A DNA stretch of 64,000 nucleotides from Bacillota bacterium. GTDB lineage: Bacteria; Bacillota; Bacilli; Desulfuribacillales; Desulfuribacillaceae. The notes under the pieces were generated by a model that saw only the letters and a program-made list of their open reading frames with translations, ran no database searches and had not been told where the DNA came from. Below, piece by piece: positions 28,747 through 37,747 of this stretch; position 1 is the first letter of the stretch, and the number at the start of each line of letters is the position of its first letter. Made by a program: the position numbers and the translations under genes. Where the stretch lies: NCBI GenBank assembly GCA_023388635.1, contig JAEWFW010000016.1:1-64000 (forward strand), in the 5' to 3' direction.

Positions 28747-29808
28747 TTAGCTTTTCTGTAGCCGTGAATATACTTCATCGTATTTCAACTGTATTCTACT
28801 TAAATCAAATTTCCCAATTGTATCAGAATAAGCATCTTCACTTAATTTTCTGCGTAATTCACTATCTATTAACAATCTTTCAAGACTTTCTTCCCACTCT
28901 AATGTCGTCTCCGCTAAAAATCCGCTCTCACCGTTATTAATAATTTCTTGATTTATGCCATACGGACTTGCAACAACAGCAATTTTCATTGCAATATACT
29001 GGATGATCTTAAACCCACATTTATACTTGCTAAATTCATCATTAGACAACGGCATAATTCCAATATCAAAATATGACATATCTATATCTGCTGAATCTCT
29101 ATTCCACTTAATGAATTTCTTATTCTTTAATTTTAATTCAATATCTTCATTGCAAATTATTCGAAATTCAAACTTATATCCTTTTTTCTCTAAGTTAAAT
29201 AACGCAGGTTCAATTTCTTTAATATATTTCAACCCACTACTTGACCCAATCCAACCAATCACAATATTGCTTGACCATTCAACTCTAACTGACTTAATAT
29301 TCATATATTGCTCATAATCTACTCCAGTTGGAATTACGGTTATATTGCTATTGTATTTTTGAGCGTATTGTTTTAAAAGATTATTCCCCGCTATTACAAC
29401 ATTTGATAATGAAATTAATTTAGGTGTCTTGTTTCTGGGAAAATTCGTTAAAAATACAGCGTCATCAAATTCAAAAATAATTTTCTTTTTTAATACAAAT
29501 TTTATGAAATATTCAAATAAAACGGGGAAACCAGGTAAAAAATCCTTTTCGATTCGAACTGCATCATATCTGTATAATTTAAAGAAAAGAAAAAACAATC
29601 TGCGTAACACCCCAATAAATAATCCTGGTAAAATAAATACATACTTTTGAAACCCAATTTTATTTACAATATACTTAAAATAATAATCTCCCCAAAAGTA
29701 CTGAATATCAATGGAATACTTTTGATTACTTTTTTCTAGAAATTGATACACTCTATAATAGCTACTGGGACCCATTTTGTTGTATTTGGTAAAAATAATT
29801 ATTCTCAT
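28747..29808 (-). CDS. Glycosyltransferase (GT4-like)
   Basis: 353 residues in two Rossmann-like halves (GT-B). The acceptor half contains FEFDDAVFLTNFPRNK, where an E/D-rich turn is typical of GT4 enzymes in capsule loci. The donor half has IVIGWIGSSSGLKYIKEIEP and MPLSNDEFSKYKCGFKIIQY, followed by the AVASPYGINQEIINNGESGF motif that binds the nucleotide sugar. The usual EX7E motif is modified. Substrate unknown. It is preceded by 29 bases from the next GT gene in the operon. Confidence 0.85.
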   Translation of the reverse strand: MRIIIFTKYNKMGPSSYYRVYQFLEKSNQKYSIDIQYFWGDYYFKYIVNKIGFQKYVFILPGLFIGVLRRLFFLFFKLYRYDAVRIEKDFLPGFPVLFEYFIKFVLKKKIIFEFDDAVFLTNFPRNKTPKLISLSNVVIAGNNLLKQYAQKYNSNITVIPTGVDYEQYMNIKSVRVEWSSNIVIGWIGSSSGLKYIKEIEPALFNLEKKGYKFEFRIICNEDIELKLKNKKFIKWNRDSADIDMSYFDIGIMPLSNDEFSKYKCGFKIIQYIAMKIAVVASPYGINQEIINNGESGFLAETTLEWEESLERLLIDSELRRKLSEDAYSDTIGKFDLSRIQLKYDEVYSRLQKS

Positions 29809-29837
29809 AATTTAATAAACTCTCCTATATAGTCACT

Positions 29838-30947
29838 TTATAATTTATTTATAGAGTCTAGATATCTTTGACAAATTATATCAACAGAATAGTTAGATAA
29901 TGTATCACTAGCATTATCTGATATTTTTTTTAGTAAGTTTCTATTTTCATAAATGTGTTTTATCATAGATTTAAGTTCTTTCGAATCCTCAGCTCTAACT
30001 AAAAAACCGTCAAATCTATTAGTAATAATCTCTGTGGGACCCGTTTTACATTTTGTAGCTAAAACTGGAGTTTTACACGCAATTGCCTCTAAAATAACAT
30101 TTGGGAAACCCTCAAATCTAGAAGACAACACAAATAAATCTGCTCTTGCGATATATTTATAGGGATTTTGTTTGAATCCAATAATATAAACATCTTGAAT
30201 ATCATTTTCCTTGATAATTTTTATTAGCTTTTCCTTCTCGTAGCCATCTCCCACTATAACAAGCTTTATATCTTTATACTCTTGTTTAACTTCTAAAAAA
30301 GCTCTTAGTAAAATATCATAACCTTTCTCAAATACTAAACGTCCTACTGAAATTAAATTGAATTCGTTACTGTTAAAAAGATGTTCCTCTTCTACTTCTT
30401 CTAAACTCATATTATATATATTATCTTTATCCACCATGTTATTAATAATTTCAATCTTAGAATTATCTATACCTGGTTTTTCAATATAGTAGTTGTACAT
30501 TTCTTGGGTCAATACAATGATCTTATCTGCTATTAAATTTTGTATCCTATCAAAGTGGTAGAAATATTCCCGAATCCCCCGTTTATAGGGAAAACTCGCT
30601 TTTCTTATTACTAATTTAAATTTATTTAGTGTAAATTTAGTAATAGCTAATAGTAAATCTACATTATGAACAGTACTAATTACCACGTTAGGCTTATAAC
30701 TTTTTATATATTGTCTTAGAGAAAAAAAAGAATATGATACTCGTTTTTTTTCAAAATCGATTATATTTACACCAATCCCTCTAAAACGCTTGCTATAAAT
30801 TTGATTTTTGGATCTTCTTAAAGCAATAACTGTTACATCAATTTTTTTATTTACTAAAAATGAGCATAAATTTAATACAAATTGCTGTGCCCCACCCGTA
30901 TCAAATGATGGTAATACTATAAATATTTTTACGGTATTTTCCTCCAT
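29838..30947 (-). CDS. Glycosyltransferase family 4
   Basis: 369 residues, GT-B fold. The N-terminal FDTGGAQQFVLNLCSFLVNK is the acceptor-side glycine loop. The C-terminal half shows LISVGRLVFEKGYDILLRAF, FVLSSRFEGFPNVILEAIAC (EX7E) and TGPTEIITNRFDGFL. It is a retaining transferase acting on the lipid-linked glycan. The start codon overlaps the stop codon of the upstream epimerase gene by one base (TAATG), indicating coupling. Confidence 0.92.
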   Translation of the reverse strand: MEENTVKIFIVLPSFDTGGAQQFVLNLCSFLVNKKIDVTVIALRRSKNQIYSKRFRGIGVNIIDFEKKRVSYSFFSLRQYIKSYKPNVVISTVHNVDLLLAITKFTLNKFKLVIRKASFPYKRGIREYFYHFDRIQNLIADKIIVLTQEMYNYYIEKPGIDNSKIEIINNMVDKDNIYNMSLEEVEEEHLFNSNEFNLISVGRLVFEKGYDILLRAFLEVKQEYKDIKLVIVGDGYEKEKLIKIIKENDIQDVYIIGFKQNPYKYIARADLFVLSSRFEGFPNVILEAIACKTPVLATKCKTGPTEIITNRFDGFLVRAEDSKELKSMIKHIYENRNLLKKISDNASDTLSNYSVDIICQRYLDSINKL

Positions 30948-31930
30948 TATAAATTCTCCCTATACCATTCTATTACAGCTTCAATTCCTCTCTCGAAGCT
31001 CCAGCTTGGATTATACCCCAACATCTCTTTTGCCTTACTTATATCAGCATTACTATGCTTAATATCACCTTTTCTATCAGGTCCAAAGATTGGCTCAATA
31101 TCTTTTCCAAGTGCCTTACAAAGTGAATTATAAACATCGATCAAATATTCTCTACCACCATATGCGATATTGAAAGCTTCACCTGCAACTTCTGAAGATG
31201 CCTTACATGCTTTCAGATTTGCTTCAATTACATTTGCTATATAAGTAAAATCTCTACTTTGCTTCCCATCACCATTTATTATTGGTTGTTCATCATTTAG
31301 AAGTTGTTTAATAAATTTCGGTATTACTGCAGCATATGCTCCATTTGGGTCTTGTCTTCTGCCAAATACATTAAAGTATCTTAATCCGTAAGTATCTAAT
31401 CCATAAAGTTTTGTATAAAGCTTCCCATATTCTTCATCGACCATTTTGGTTAGAGCATATGGTGAAAGTAAATTCCCTTCCTTGCCCTCTCGTTTGGGGA
31501 GATTAGGCTCATCTCCGTATATGGATGAACTAGAAGCATAAACAAACTTCTTAACTCCATTTTGCCTAGCCGCTTCCATCATATTGAGTGTTCCTCTAAT
31601 ATTGATTTCCTCATAAAGTAAAGGTATTTCAATACTTCTCGGAACACTGCCCCAAGCTGCTTGATTTAAAACATAATCTACTTCTTCACAAGCTTTCATG
31701 CATGTATCTAAATCTCTTATGTCTCCTTTTATAAAGGTATAGTTAGGATTATCTATAAACAAGTCCACATTAGCCTGTTTACCATTAGAAAGATCATCTA
31801 GACATCTTACTTTGTAACCTACATCTAATAAAACCTCGCACAGATTGGAACCTATAAACCCAGCCCCACCCGTTACGAGAAATACACTATCTTTTTCAAA
31901 TGTTATATTTTCGTACCCCATGATATGCAC
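30947..31930 (-). CDS. NAD-dependent UDP-hexose(amine) 4-epimerase, WbpP/TviC type
   Basis: 327 residues, extended SDR. The NAD site is VFLVTGGAGFIGSNLCEVLL; YASSSSIYGDEP and the catalytic YALTKMVDEEY follow. The pattern NQAAWGSVPRSIEIPLLYEE and FNVFGRRQDPNGAYAAVIPK matches UDP-GlcNAc/UDP-GalNAc(A) 4-epimerases of the WbpP/TviC/Gne group. It is paired directly with the nucleotide-sugar dehydrogenase upstream, as in Vi-type loci, so a UDP-GalNAcA or UDP-GlcNAcA/GalNAcA pool is the likely outcome. Confidence 0.88.
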   Translation of the reverse strand: MHIMGYENITFEKDSVFLVTGGAGFIGSNLCEVLLDVGYKVRCLDDLSNGKQANVDLFIDNPNYTFIKGDIRDLDTCMKACEEVDYVLNQAAWGSVPRSIEIPLLYEEINIRGTLNMMEAARQNGVKKFVYASSSSIYGDEPNLPKREGKEGNLLSPYALTKMVDEEYGKLYTKLYGLDTYGLRYFNVFGRRQDPNGAYAAVIPKFIKQLLNDEQPIINGDGKQSRDFTYIANVIEANLKACKASSEVAGEAFNIAYGGREYLIDVYNSLCKALGKDIEPIFGPDRKGDIKHSNADISKAKEMLGYNPSWSFERGIEAVIEWYRENL

Positions 31931-31939
31931 TACCTTCCT

Positions 31940-33259
31940 TTAAAGTCTCCAGTACTTATATCCTGCTGCTTCGTACTCTTTTCTATCTAGAATTCCTTTA
32001 ATATCAAGCAATACTTTTCTTCCGTTAGTTCCTTCTTTAAACATCTTGTTGAAGTCTTCCATGGTAAATTTTAGGAATTGGTCATGTCCAACAGCTACAA
32101 CAACTGCATCCATCTCTTTAATACCCTCTACTGAATCAAACACAATACCATACTCATGTTTTGCTTCCTTGGCATCAGCTTCCGGATCTGCTATCATCGG
32201 ATTGATTCCATATTCTTTAAGCTCATTGACAATATCAATGACTTTGGTATTTCTCGTATCAGGGCAGTTCTCTTTGAAGGCAAATCCTAAGATTGCTACT
32301 TTAGCATCTTTCACTGGTACATCTGCTTTAATAAGATTCTTTATTAAATTCTCAGCTACGTATTTGCCCATATTATCATTAATTCTTCTTCCTGAAAGAA
32401 TAATTTGTGAATGGTATCCTAGCTGTTCAGCTTTATACGTAAGGTAATAAGGATCTACACCAATACAGTGACCACCAACTAGTCCTGGGAAGAAGTTCAG
32501 GAAGTTCCACTTAGTTCCTGCAGCTATAAGAACTTCTTTTGTATCAATCCCCATCTTATTGAAGATAATTGAAAGTTCATTCATAAATGCGATATTGATA
32601 TCTCTTTGAGAGTTCTCAATAACCTTTGCAGCCTCTGCTACTTTAATCGATTCTGCTCTGTGTACTCCGGCCTCAACCACAAGCTCATAAACTTTTGCAA
32701 TAACATCCAGAGACTCTTCATCCATACCAGATACAACTTTTACGATTGTCTCAAGTCTATGTACTTTGTCACCAGGATTTATTCTCTCAGGTGAATAGCC
32801 CACCTTAAAATCTTCACCACATTTCATTCCTGATTCCTTCTCAAGAATTGGAATACAAATTTCTTCAGTTACACCCGGATAAACTGTAGATTCAAACACA
32901 ACAATTGAACCTTTAGTAATATTTCTTCCTACCGTTCTACTTGCTGATTCTACTGGTTTCAAATCTGGTGTGTGATCAGCTTTTACCGGAGTAGGGACTG
33001 CGACAATGTGAAACTTTGCTTCTTTAAGTTTTTCCTCATCGGTCGTGAATTCTACTGTTGTTGCTTTTATCACATCATCTCCAACTTCTTTTGTTGGATC
33101 AACTCCCTTTTTATATAACTCAACTTTTTCTTTGCTAATATCAAATCCAATAACATCCGCTTTTTTAGCAAAAGCAACCGCAATTGGCATCCCGACATAA
33201 CCAAGACCTACAAGCGAAATCTTCTCTTCCCTATTTTTGATTTTTTCAAATAAATTCAT
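31940..33259 (-). CDS. UDP-N-acetylhexosamine 6-dehydrogenase (WbpA/TviB type)
   Basis: 439 residues. UDPG/MGDP dehydrogenase family: NAD motif VGLGYVGMPIAVAFAKKADV at the start, VAVPTPVKADHTPDLKPVES, FESTVYPGVTEEICIPIL, and the catalytic Cys in FFPGLVGGHCIGVDPYYLTY at about residue 263. The HTPDL and long central helix fit the UDP-GlcNAc/GalNAc oxidising subgroup rather than UDP-glucose dehydrogenases. It yields a UDP-hexosaminuronate for an acidic polysaccharide, in tandem with the epimerase 9 bases downstream. Confidence 0.92.
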   Translation of the reverse strand: MNLFEKIKNREEKISLVGLGYVGMPIAVAFAKKADVIGFDISKEKVELYKKGVDPTKEVGDDVIKATTVEFTTDEEKLKEAKFHIVAVPTPVKADHTPDLKPVESASRTVGRNITKGSIVVFESTVYPGVTEEICIPILEKESGMKCGEDFKVGYSPERINPGDKVHRLETIVKVVSGMDEESLDVIAKVYELVVEAGVHRAESIKVAEAAKVIENSQRDINIAFMNELSIIFNKMGIDTKEVLIAAGTKWNFLNFFPGLVGGHCIGVDPYYLTYKAEQLGYHSQIILSGRRINDNMGKYVAENLIKNLIKADVPVKDAKVAILGFAFKENCPDTRNTKVIDIVNELKEYGINPMIADPEADAKEAKHEYGIVFDSVEGIKEMDAVVVAVGHDQFLKFTMEDFNKMFKEGTNGRKVLLDIKGILDRKEYEAAGYKYWRL

Positions 33260-33277
33260 TTTAAATTCTCCTTCTTG

Positions 33278-34387
33278 CTATAATAATCCCATAATTTCCA
33301 TAATAGATTTATTAACTAAATTAACATCATACTTTTCTTTTGCAAGTTTTAAACTACGTTCTGCCATAATATTGTTAGTTTCTTGATCTTCTATTAGAGA
33401 TTTCATTTTCCCAACTAAAGTATCTATATCTTTAATAGGCACCAGATACCCATTATACCCATCAGTGACAGTCTCTCTACACCCTGGTGCATCACTGGTA
33501 ATAATTGAGCGTCCCATTGCCATTGCTTCAAGGACAGTCTTAGGAGTCCCTTCATGATAGGAAGGTAATACATAAGTACTGCACTGTTTTAAATACGGCC
33601 TGACATCAGTCTGCTCTCCAAAATACTCTATGATACCCCGATCTATAAAAGGTCGTAGTTCATCCGGTTGTAAAGCTGATGGATTACTATCATAAGGTCC
33701 CACAAGTAAACATCTTACTTCAGGATATTCATCCTTAATTTTCGTGCTGGCTTCTAAATACTCCATTATACCTTTATCTTTGATTAATCTACCAACAAAC
33801 AAGAACGCTAGCGTATTAGGCAATGGTTCTGGTTTGAATTTGTCTAGGTTCACGCCTGACCCATTAATAATGACAGCTTTTTCTTCTTGAATAAGTCCGT
33901 TATTAATAAACTCTTTCTTGTCATCATTGTTTTGAAAAAATACCTTCTTGCTCGCATCACATGCTAAACGATATTCAATCTTCATAACCATCTTAATTAT
34001 TTTATTCTTAAATCCTACACCTCTAAAAATCGAACCTAAGCCAGCTATCAAAGGATAAACTTCTTTGATACTATTTGCCTTTGCTGCGAGACTTCCATAT
34101 ACCACTGTCTTAGCTTGATATGCAAAAACTCTGTCAGGTTTTTCTTCTTTCATAAATTTCTTAAGTTCTTTATATGTCCTTAGATCGCTAAATGGATTTA
34201 TGCCATTTCGTTCTACAAAGAGTCGCTGATATCGAATTCCATTCTCCATAAATTTATTTTCCCAGTTTAATTCGGGTTCTGGTCCTAAAGCAATAACGGC
34301 ATGTCCGTGTTTTATAAAGTCTTTCATCATATCCATACGAAACCAAAATAGTGATGACGTATGGCTTGAAAGTACAGCTATTTTCAT
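33278..34387 (-). CDS. Glycosyltransferase family 4 (PglA/TuaC-like)
   Basis: 369 residues, GT-B. The N-terminal VLSSHTSSLFWFRMDMMKDF and FAYQAKTVVYGSLAAKANSI belong to the GT4_Bme6/PglA-like group. The C-terminal half has FLFVGRLIKDKGIMEYLEAS, YVLPSYHEGTPKTVLEAMAM (EX7E) and SDAPGCRETVTDGYNGYLVP. It is placed just after the priming enzyme and a reductase, so it could add the second sugar; that order is inference. Confidence 0.92.
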   Translation of the reverse strand: MKIAVLSSHTSSLFWFRMDMMKDFIKHGHAVIALGPEPELNWENKFMENGIRYQRLFVERNGINPFSDLRTYKELKKFMKEEKPDRVFAYQAKTVVYGSLAAKANSIKEVYPLIAGLGSIFRGVGFKNKIIKMVMKIEYRLACDASKKVFFQNNDDKKEFINNGLIQEEKAVIINGSGVNLDKFKPEPLPNTLAFLFVGRLIKDKGIMEYLEASTKIKDEYPEVRCLLVGPYDSNPSALQPDELRPFIDRGIIEYFGEQTDVRPYLKQCSTYVLPSYHEGTPKTVLEAMAMGRSIITSDAPGCRETVTDGYNGYLVPIKDIDTLVGKMKSLIEDQETNNIMAERSLKLAKEKYDVNLVNKSIMEIMGLL

Positions 34388-34414
34388 ATTCCCACCTCTA
34401 CTTTCATCACATAA

Positions 34415-35305
34415 TTAATTCGCTAAATATTGATTCACTTCCATTCTTATACCATCTTCAAAACTCATAGGCTTATAATTAAAATCGTTCTTGGCTTCAT
34501 TATGCGGATAACTTCTATCTTCTCCCATCCTCTGAACTTTTTCTACATAATCTATCTTTCCAAAAGTAAATACCTTGGCTATTTTAGCGGACAAAATCCC
34601 TAATCCAAGAGGTACACTCACAAAGATTGTATTCTTATTAAGATTGTCGCTTATCAGCGTGAAAGCTTCTATCATCTGTAAAGGCTTTTCACCCGATAAG
34701 TCATATGCTTTTTCAACTGTTTTCTCAGAAGATATAAGTACTGTATAAAAAGCTTTCCCTAAATCTCTAGCGTTAACAGGTTGAATTAAGTTCTTACCAC
34801 CATTTATTACTGGTATGATTCTTAATTTGTCTATCATCTTTATAAACTTGCTCATATTGCTATCACACAAGTCACCATAAATCATTGTTGGTCTAAGAAT
34901 CGTAACTTTTGTAGGACAGTTTAGAGTTGAAGTTATTTCTAAAACTTTCCTTTCAACATCCTTATAACCTTGAGATGCATATTTGAAACTGGAATAAATA
35001 CCTGTTGTATGAACCAAAATAGCTCGACTGACATTGTTCTCGATAGCAGCTTCAATAATCATTGGAGAATGGTGAATGTTATAGATGTGCATAATAGCAC
35101 CGACACCATTCATAATTCTTTTTATGAACTCTTTATCATTGAGATCTCCATAAACCTTCTCAACGTTTAATCCACTATTATCCAACATTGAAGTGTCAGA
35201 TGTTTCCCTAACGATGCAGCGAATCGGTCCTTTGTACTCATGATCAATTAGTTCTTGTAAGAAATATCTACCTGTATGTCCCGTAATCCCTGTTACCAAT
35301 AACAT
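34415..35305 (-). CDS. NAD(P)-dependent SDR epimerase/reductase of the polysaccharide locus
   Basis: 296 residues. The nucleotide-binding motif is LLVTGITGHTGRYFLQELID, with VHTTGIYSSFKYASQGYKDV holding the Tyr/Lys region (YKDVE). Relatives sit between glycosyltransferase and sugar-transferase genes in many Bacillota and Bacteroidota loci, often named NAD(P)H-binding or NAD-dependent epimerase. It may reduce a 4-keto-UDP-sugar made by the CapD/PglF-type dehydratase at 8502-10445 (as WbpV/WreQ do), but this link is a guess. Confidence 0.82.
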   Translation of the reverse strand: MLLVTGITGHTGRYFLQELIDHEYKGPIRCIVRETSDTSMLDNSGLNVEKVYGDLNDKEFIKRIMNGVGAIMHIYNIHHSPMIIEAAIENNVSRAILVHTTGIYSSFKYASQGYKDVERKVLEITSTLNCPTKVTILRPTMIYGDLCDSNMSKFIKMIDKLRIIPVINGGKNLIQPVNARDLGKAFYTVLISSEKTVEKAYDLSGEKPLQMIEAFTLISDNLNKNTIFVSVPLGLGILSAKIAKVFTFGKIDYVEKVQRMGEDRSYPHNEAKNDFNYKPMSFEDGIRMEVNQYLAN

Positions 35306-35315
35306 CTGTTCACCT

Positions 35316-35939
35316 CTATTGTTTCACCGATTTATTGTCAGTTTCTTTTGCACCAGTTCCACCTTCAACGACACCATCACTTCTCAAGACACTAAATATT
35401 GTTCCAAAGAAACATTTGATATCCATCATAAAACTAATTTTCTCGGCATACTCTCCATCAAGCCTAGCCTTTACATCAATTTCTAGCTCATCTCTTCCAT
35501 TAATCTGCGCCCATCCGGTAAGTCCTACAGGTACATCATTCGCGCCATATTTGTCCCTCTCTTTAATAAGATTGTGCTGATTCCAGAGGGCTGGTCTCGG
35601 ACCAATTATACTCATCTCACCTTTTAAGATATTGATAATTTGTGGTAATTCGTCTAGACTAGTTTTTCTCAAAAATTTACCAACCTTCGTGATATATTGA
35701 TCAGGTTCTTCCAATAAATGAGTCGGAGTATCTTTCGGCGTATCAATCCGCATGGTTCTAAATTTCAATATGTTAAAATGACACTTATAGATTCCAATTC
35801 TTTTTTGTTTAAAGAGAATAGGTCCTTTTGAATCAAGCTTAATTACGATAATTAAAATTAAGAACATCGGAGATAAGATAATAAGACCTAATAATGATAA
35901 AATAATATCGATTCCTCTTTTAATTCTTAAATAGCCCAT
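35316..35939 (-). CDS. Undecaprenyl-phosphate sugar phosphotransferase (PglC/WcaJ-C type), priming enzyme
   Basis: 207 residues: one N-terminal membrane helix (DIILSLLGLIILSPMFLILI) and the catalytic domain with GPILFKQKRIG, FNILKFRTMRID, KTSLDELPQIINILKGEMSI and IGPRPALWNQ, ending with GWAQINGRDELEIDVKARLD. The DE pair (LDELPQ) is catalytic. It moves sugar-1-phosphate to undecaprenyl phosphate and starts the repeat unit. The short single-helix form is typical of PglC-like enzymes. It is the first enzyme gene of the operon, 59 bases after the regulator. Confidence 0.95.
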   Translation of the reverse strand: MGYLRIKRGIDIILSLLGLIILSPMFLILIIVIKLDSKGPILFKQKRIGIYKCHFNILKFRTMRIDTPKDTPTHLLEEPDQYITKVGKFLRKTSLDELPQIINILKGEMSIIGPRPALWNQHNLIKERDKYGANDVPVGLTGWAQINGRDELEIDVKARLDGEYAEKISFMMDIKCFFGTIFSVLRSDGVVEGGTGAKETDNKSVKQ

Positions 35940-35998
35940 AGTTATAGCTCTCCCTACTTAATCAATAAATTACAAGTGCCCTCCCAATCAATTTTCTT

Positions 35999-36577
35999 TT
36001 AAATATCTATTTTCAATGAACAAACCTCTTTCTCATGCTTCTTTATCCTATCCCACACAACTAACGGTTTTTCCTTTTTGCCGATACGTTGCTCATACTG
36101 TTGAAGTTCTTCTATCGATATCGTTAATGTTCTAATTCTCCGCTGAATCAACATTTCCGCTTTCTCTACTAGTTGATTGAGATAGTTTCTATTAATATTT
36201 CCGACAATAACCAAATCAATAATACCGGAATCGATGCCTCTGGCATAGTCGCCGGTAATAAATGCTGCTTGGACATCGCCGAGTTTTCCCACTATTTGTT
36301 CAACGATCTGGTCAATACCAATAAATTTCTTTACAATATTATGGATGTCATTGAACAAGCTATGTTGTTTGTTAGCTTTATAAAGCTTTATCCTTCCCTC
36401 CGTCTCACTTTCCAAAATACCGGCTTCTGTCAGGCGATTTAATTCAACTCTAACACCATTTGTCGATTCGCCAAATTCATCTGCGAGGCTACGCAAATAT
36501 CCCTTTGTATTCGGATTTAGGAAAAATTTTGTGAGTAATTTAATTCGTGTCTTTGATGTAATTAATGAATCTAACAT
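35999..36577 (-). CDS. Winged-helix regulator with degenerate nucleotidyltransferase domain
   Basis: 192 residues. The N-terminus (residues 1-75) is an ArsR-like winged helix: RIKLLTKFFLNPNTKGYLRS, then STNGVRVELNRLTEAGILES. Residues 95-170 resemble an MNT-type nucleotidyltransferase (AAFITGDYARGIDSGIIDLV), but the usual S-D-x-D metal pair is altered to S-G-I-I-D, so catalysis is doubtful and a ligand-sensing role is more likely. Such proteins occur at the head of polysaccharide operons in several phyla; no function is proven to my knowledge. It opens the minus-strand operon and is preceded by a terminator-like hairpin that contains an inverted repeat also seen at the SLH promoter. Confidence 0.75.
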   Translation of the reverse strand: MLDSLITSKTRIKLLTKFFLNPNTKGYLRSLADEFGESTNGVRVELNRLTEAGILESETEGRIKLYKANKQHSLFNDIHNIVKKFIGIDQIVEQIVGKLGDVQAAFITGDYARGIDSGIIDLVIVGNINRNYLNQLVEKAEMLIQRRIRTLTISIEELQQYEQRIGKKEKPLVVWDRIKKHEKEVCSLKIDI

Positions 36578-36606
36578 GATAACTCTCCGTTTGTTGTTTT
36601 AATTAT

Positions 36607-36651
36607 AAAAAAGCCTTTACGAGTATAATTTTTACTCATAATAGGCTTTTT
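36607..36651 (-). terminator. Terminator or leader attenuator upstream of the polysaccharide operon
   Basis: On the minus strand AAAAAGCCT (36643-36651) pairs with AGGCTTTTTT (36607-36616), and a nested stem TATGAGTA/TACTCGTA extends it; a T6 run follows. It ends transcription from the Wzz-like gene, but lies only about 30 bases before the regulator's start codon. Unless a promoter lies within those 30 bases, the operon must be expressed by read-through. The loop arms (ACGAGTA, TACTCAT) match the SLH-promoter repeat. A TTGACA occurs at 36650-36655 but has no -10 at the right distance. Confidence 0.65.
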
Positions 36652-36669
36652 GTCAAGTAATGATTCTGT

Positions 36670-37560
36670 CTATTTCTTGTTTAAATTGAGCGAGGTGTTC
36701 TTAAAGTACTCCAGCACGAATACTGCAAAGATTCCAACCATCACACCAAATACGAGTCCAATTGCTAAATTCAGAATTTTATGCGGTGATATTGGCACTT
36801 GTGGAACTACTGCTGTCTCAAATACTTTTGCCCCTTCCATATCAAGAAGTCGTATTTGAACATCGCGAATTTGTGATTCTAGCGTATTGAGTGTATTTTC
36901 ATCTTTAGTTACATAGTCAATCAAACGTGCTCTAGCTAGATCTTTTTCTGCGGCACCAATTCCCTGATTTGTTTCAATAGCAGTCAATGCTCGTTTATTC
37001 TGTTCCAAACTGAGCGATATCTGCTCAAAGCGTTCGATGTATTGCTGATACAGTTCTTCGATCAATTTTTTCTTCTCTAAAAATGTCTCTTCCGACTGAG
37101 CAATAAACTCTTCTCGTATGAATCGGGCAATTCCCTGTGCTGTTTCCGGATCAGTATGACGCACTTGGATTTGAATTAAACGAGTGTTACCGATCGGATT
37201 TATAGTGAAATTCTCTTTAAATTTCTCTACATCTAAATATTCTCCTGTTTCTTCATTCTTTAAATCAAACTTTTCTACAACTTTACGCATCATATCTCGA
37301 CTCAAAAATACTTCTTGGGCCGAAGCCGCACTTGTATACATCTCATGACCTGTATTGCCAAGGGCAATTTTCCCATCAGCTTGATAAACCGGCTTAAGTA
37401 TCATAGTGAAGCCAAGCGCTAAACAAACACATAATATCGCGGAAACAATCACCAGCCATTTGCGATTCCATAAAATTCGAATTAAATCTCGTAGATCAAT
37501 TTCATCTTCGCAGGTAGCATATTGATTACTTTGCTGTGCGTGCTGTTGATTTTTAATCAT
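36670..37560 (-). CDS. Wzz/YveK-type chain-length determinant protein
   Basis: 296 residues from the ATG following AGGAGTGG; a longer in-frame start would run through that site. The first membrane helix (WLVIVSAILCVCLALGFTMI) is followed by a long extracellular, partly coiled-coil part (about 60-255). The second helix with the proline-rich approach PQVPISPHKILNLAIGLVFG lies at about 260-285. This is the Wzz/CapA fold that controls polymer length. No cognate tyrosine kinase gene lies next to it. It probably acts with the Wzy system of the operon that begins just downstream. Confidence 0.88.
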   Translation of the reverse strand: MIKNQQHAQQSNQYATCEDEIDLRDLIRILWNRKWLVIVSAILCVCLALGFTMILKPVYQADGKIALGNTGHEMYTSAASAQEVFLSRDMMRKVVEKFDLKNEETGEYLDVEKFKENFTINPIGNTRLIQIQVRHTDPETAQGIARFIREEFIAQSEETFLEKKKLIEELYQQYIERFEQISLSLEQNKRALTAIETNQGIGAAEKDLARARLIDYVTKDENTLNTLESQIRDVQIRLLDMEGAKVFETAVVPQVPISPHKILNLAIGLVFGVMVGIFAVFVLEYFKNTSLNLNKK

Positions 37561-37658
37561 AAACTTTTCCACTCCTGAATTTCGACGCAATAACATCGAT
37601 TATATTTTGATTGTTTATATCTGTATGTGCTTCACACTACAAATAGAGCATATCACAC

Positions 37659-37664
37659 ATTATA
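37659..37664 (-). promoter_or_regulatory. -10 box upstream of the Wzz-like gene
   Basis: TATAAT in the 187-base gap after the preceding gene. A weak TTATCA lies 16 bases upstream. The Wzz-like gene may thus have its own transcript in addition to read-through. Confidence 0.35.
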
Positions 37665-37747
37665 ACTGTTTGAAATATTATGATAATTTTTTATTTATAA
37701 TTTCTATGTTACCCGACACTATATTATCAAATTTCTTAAACTTTATC

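Noticed and set aside
36643..36660. TTGACA at 36650-36655 as a -35 of the polysaccharide operon
   Set aside because: No acceptable -10 lies 16-18 bases downstream; the nearest, TATACT, is 23 bases away, and the hexamer overlaps the terminator stem.
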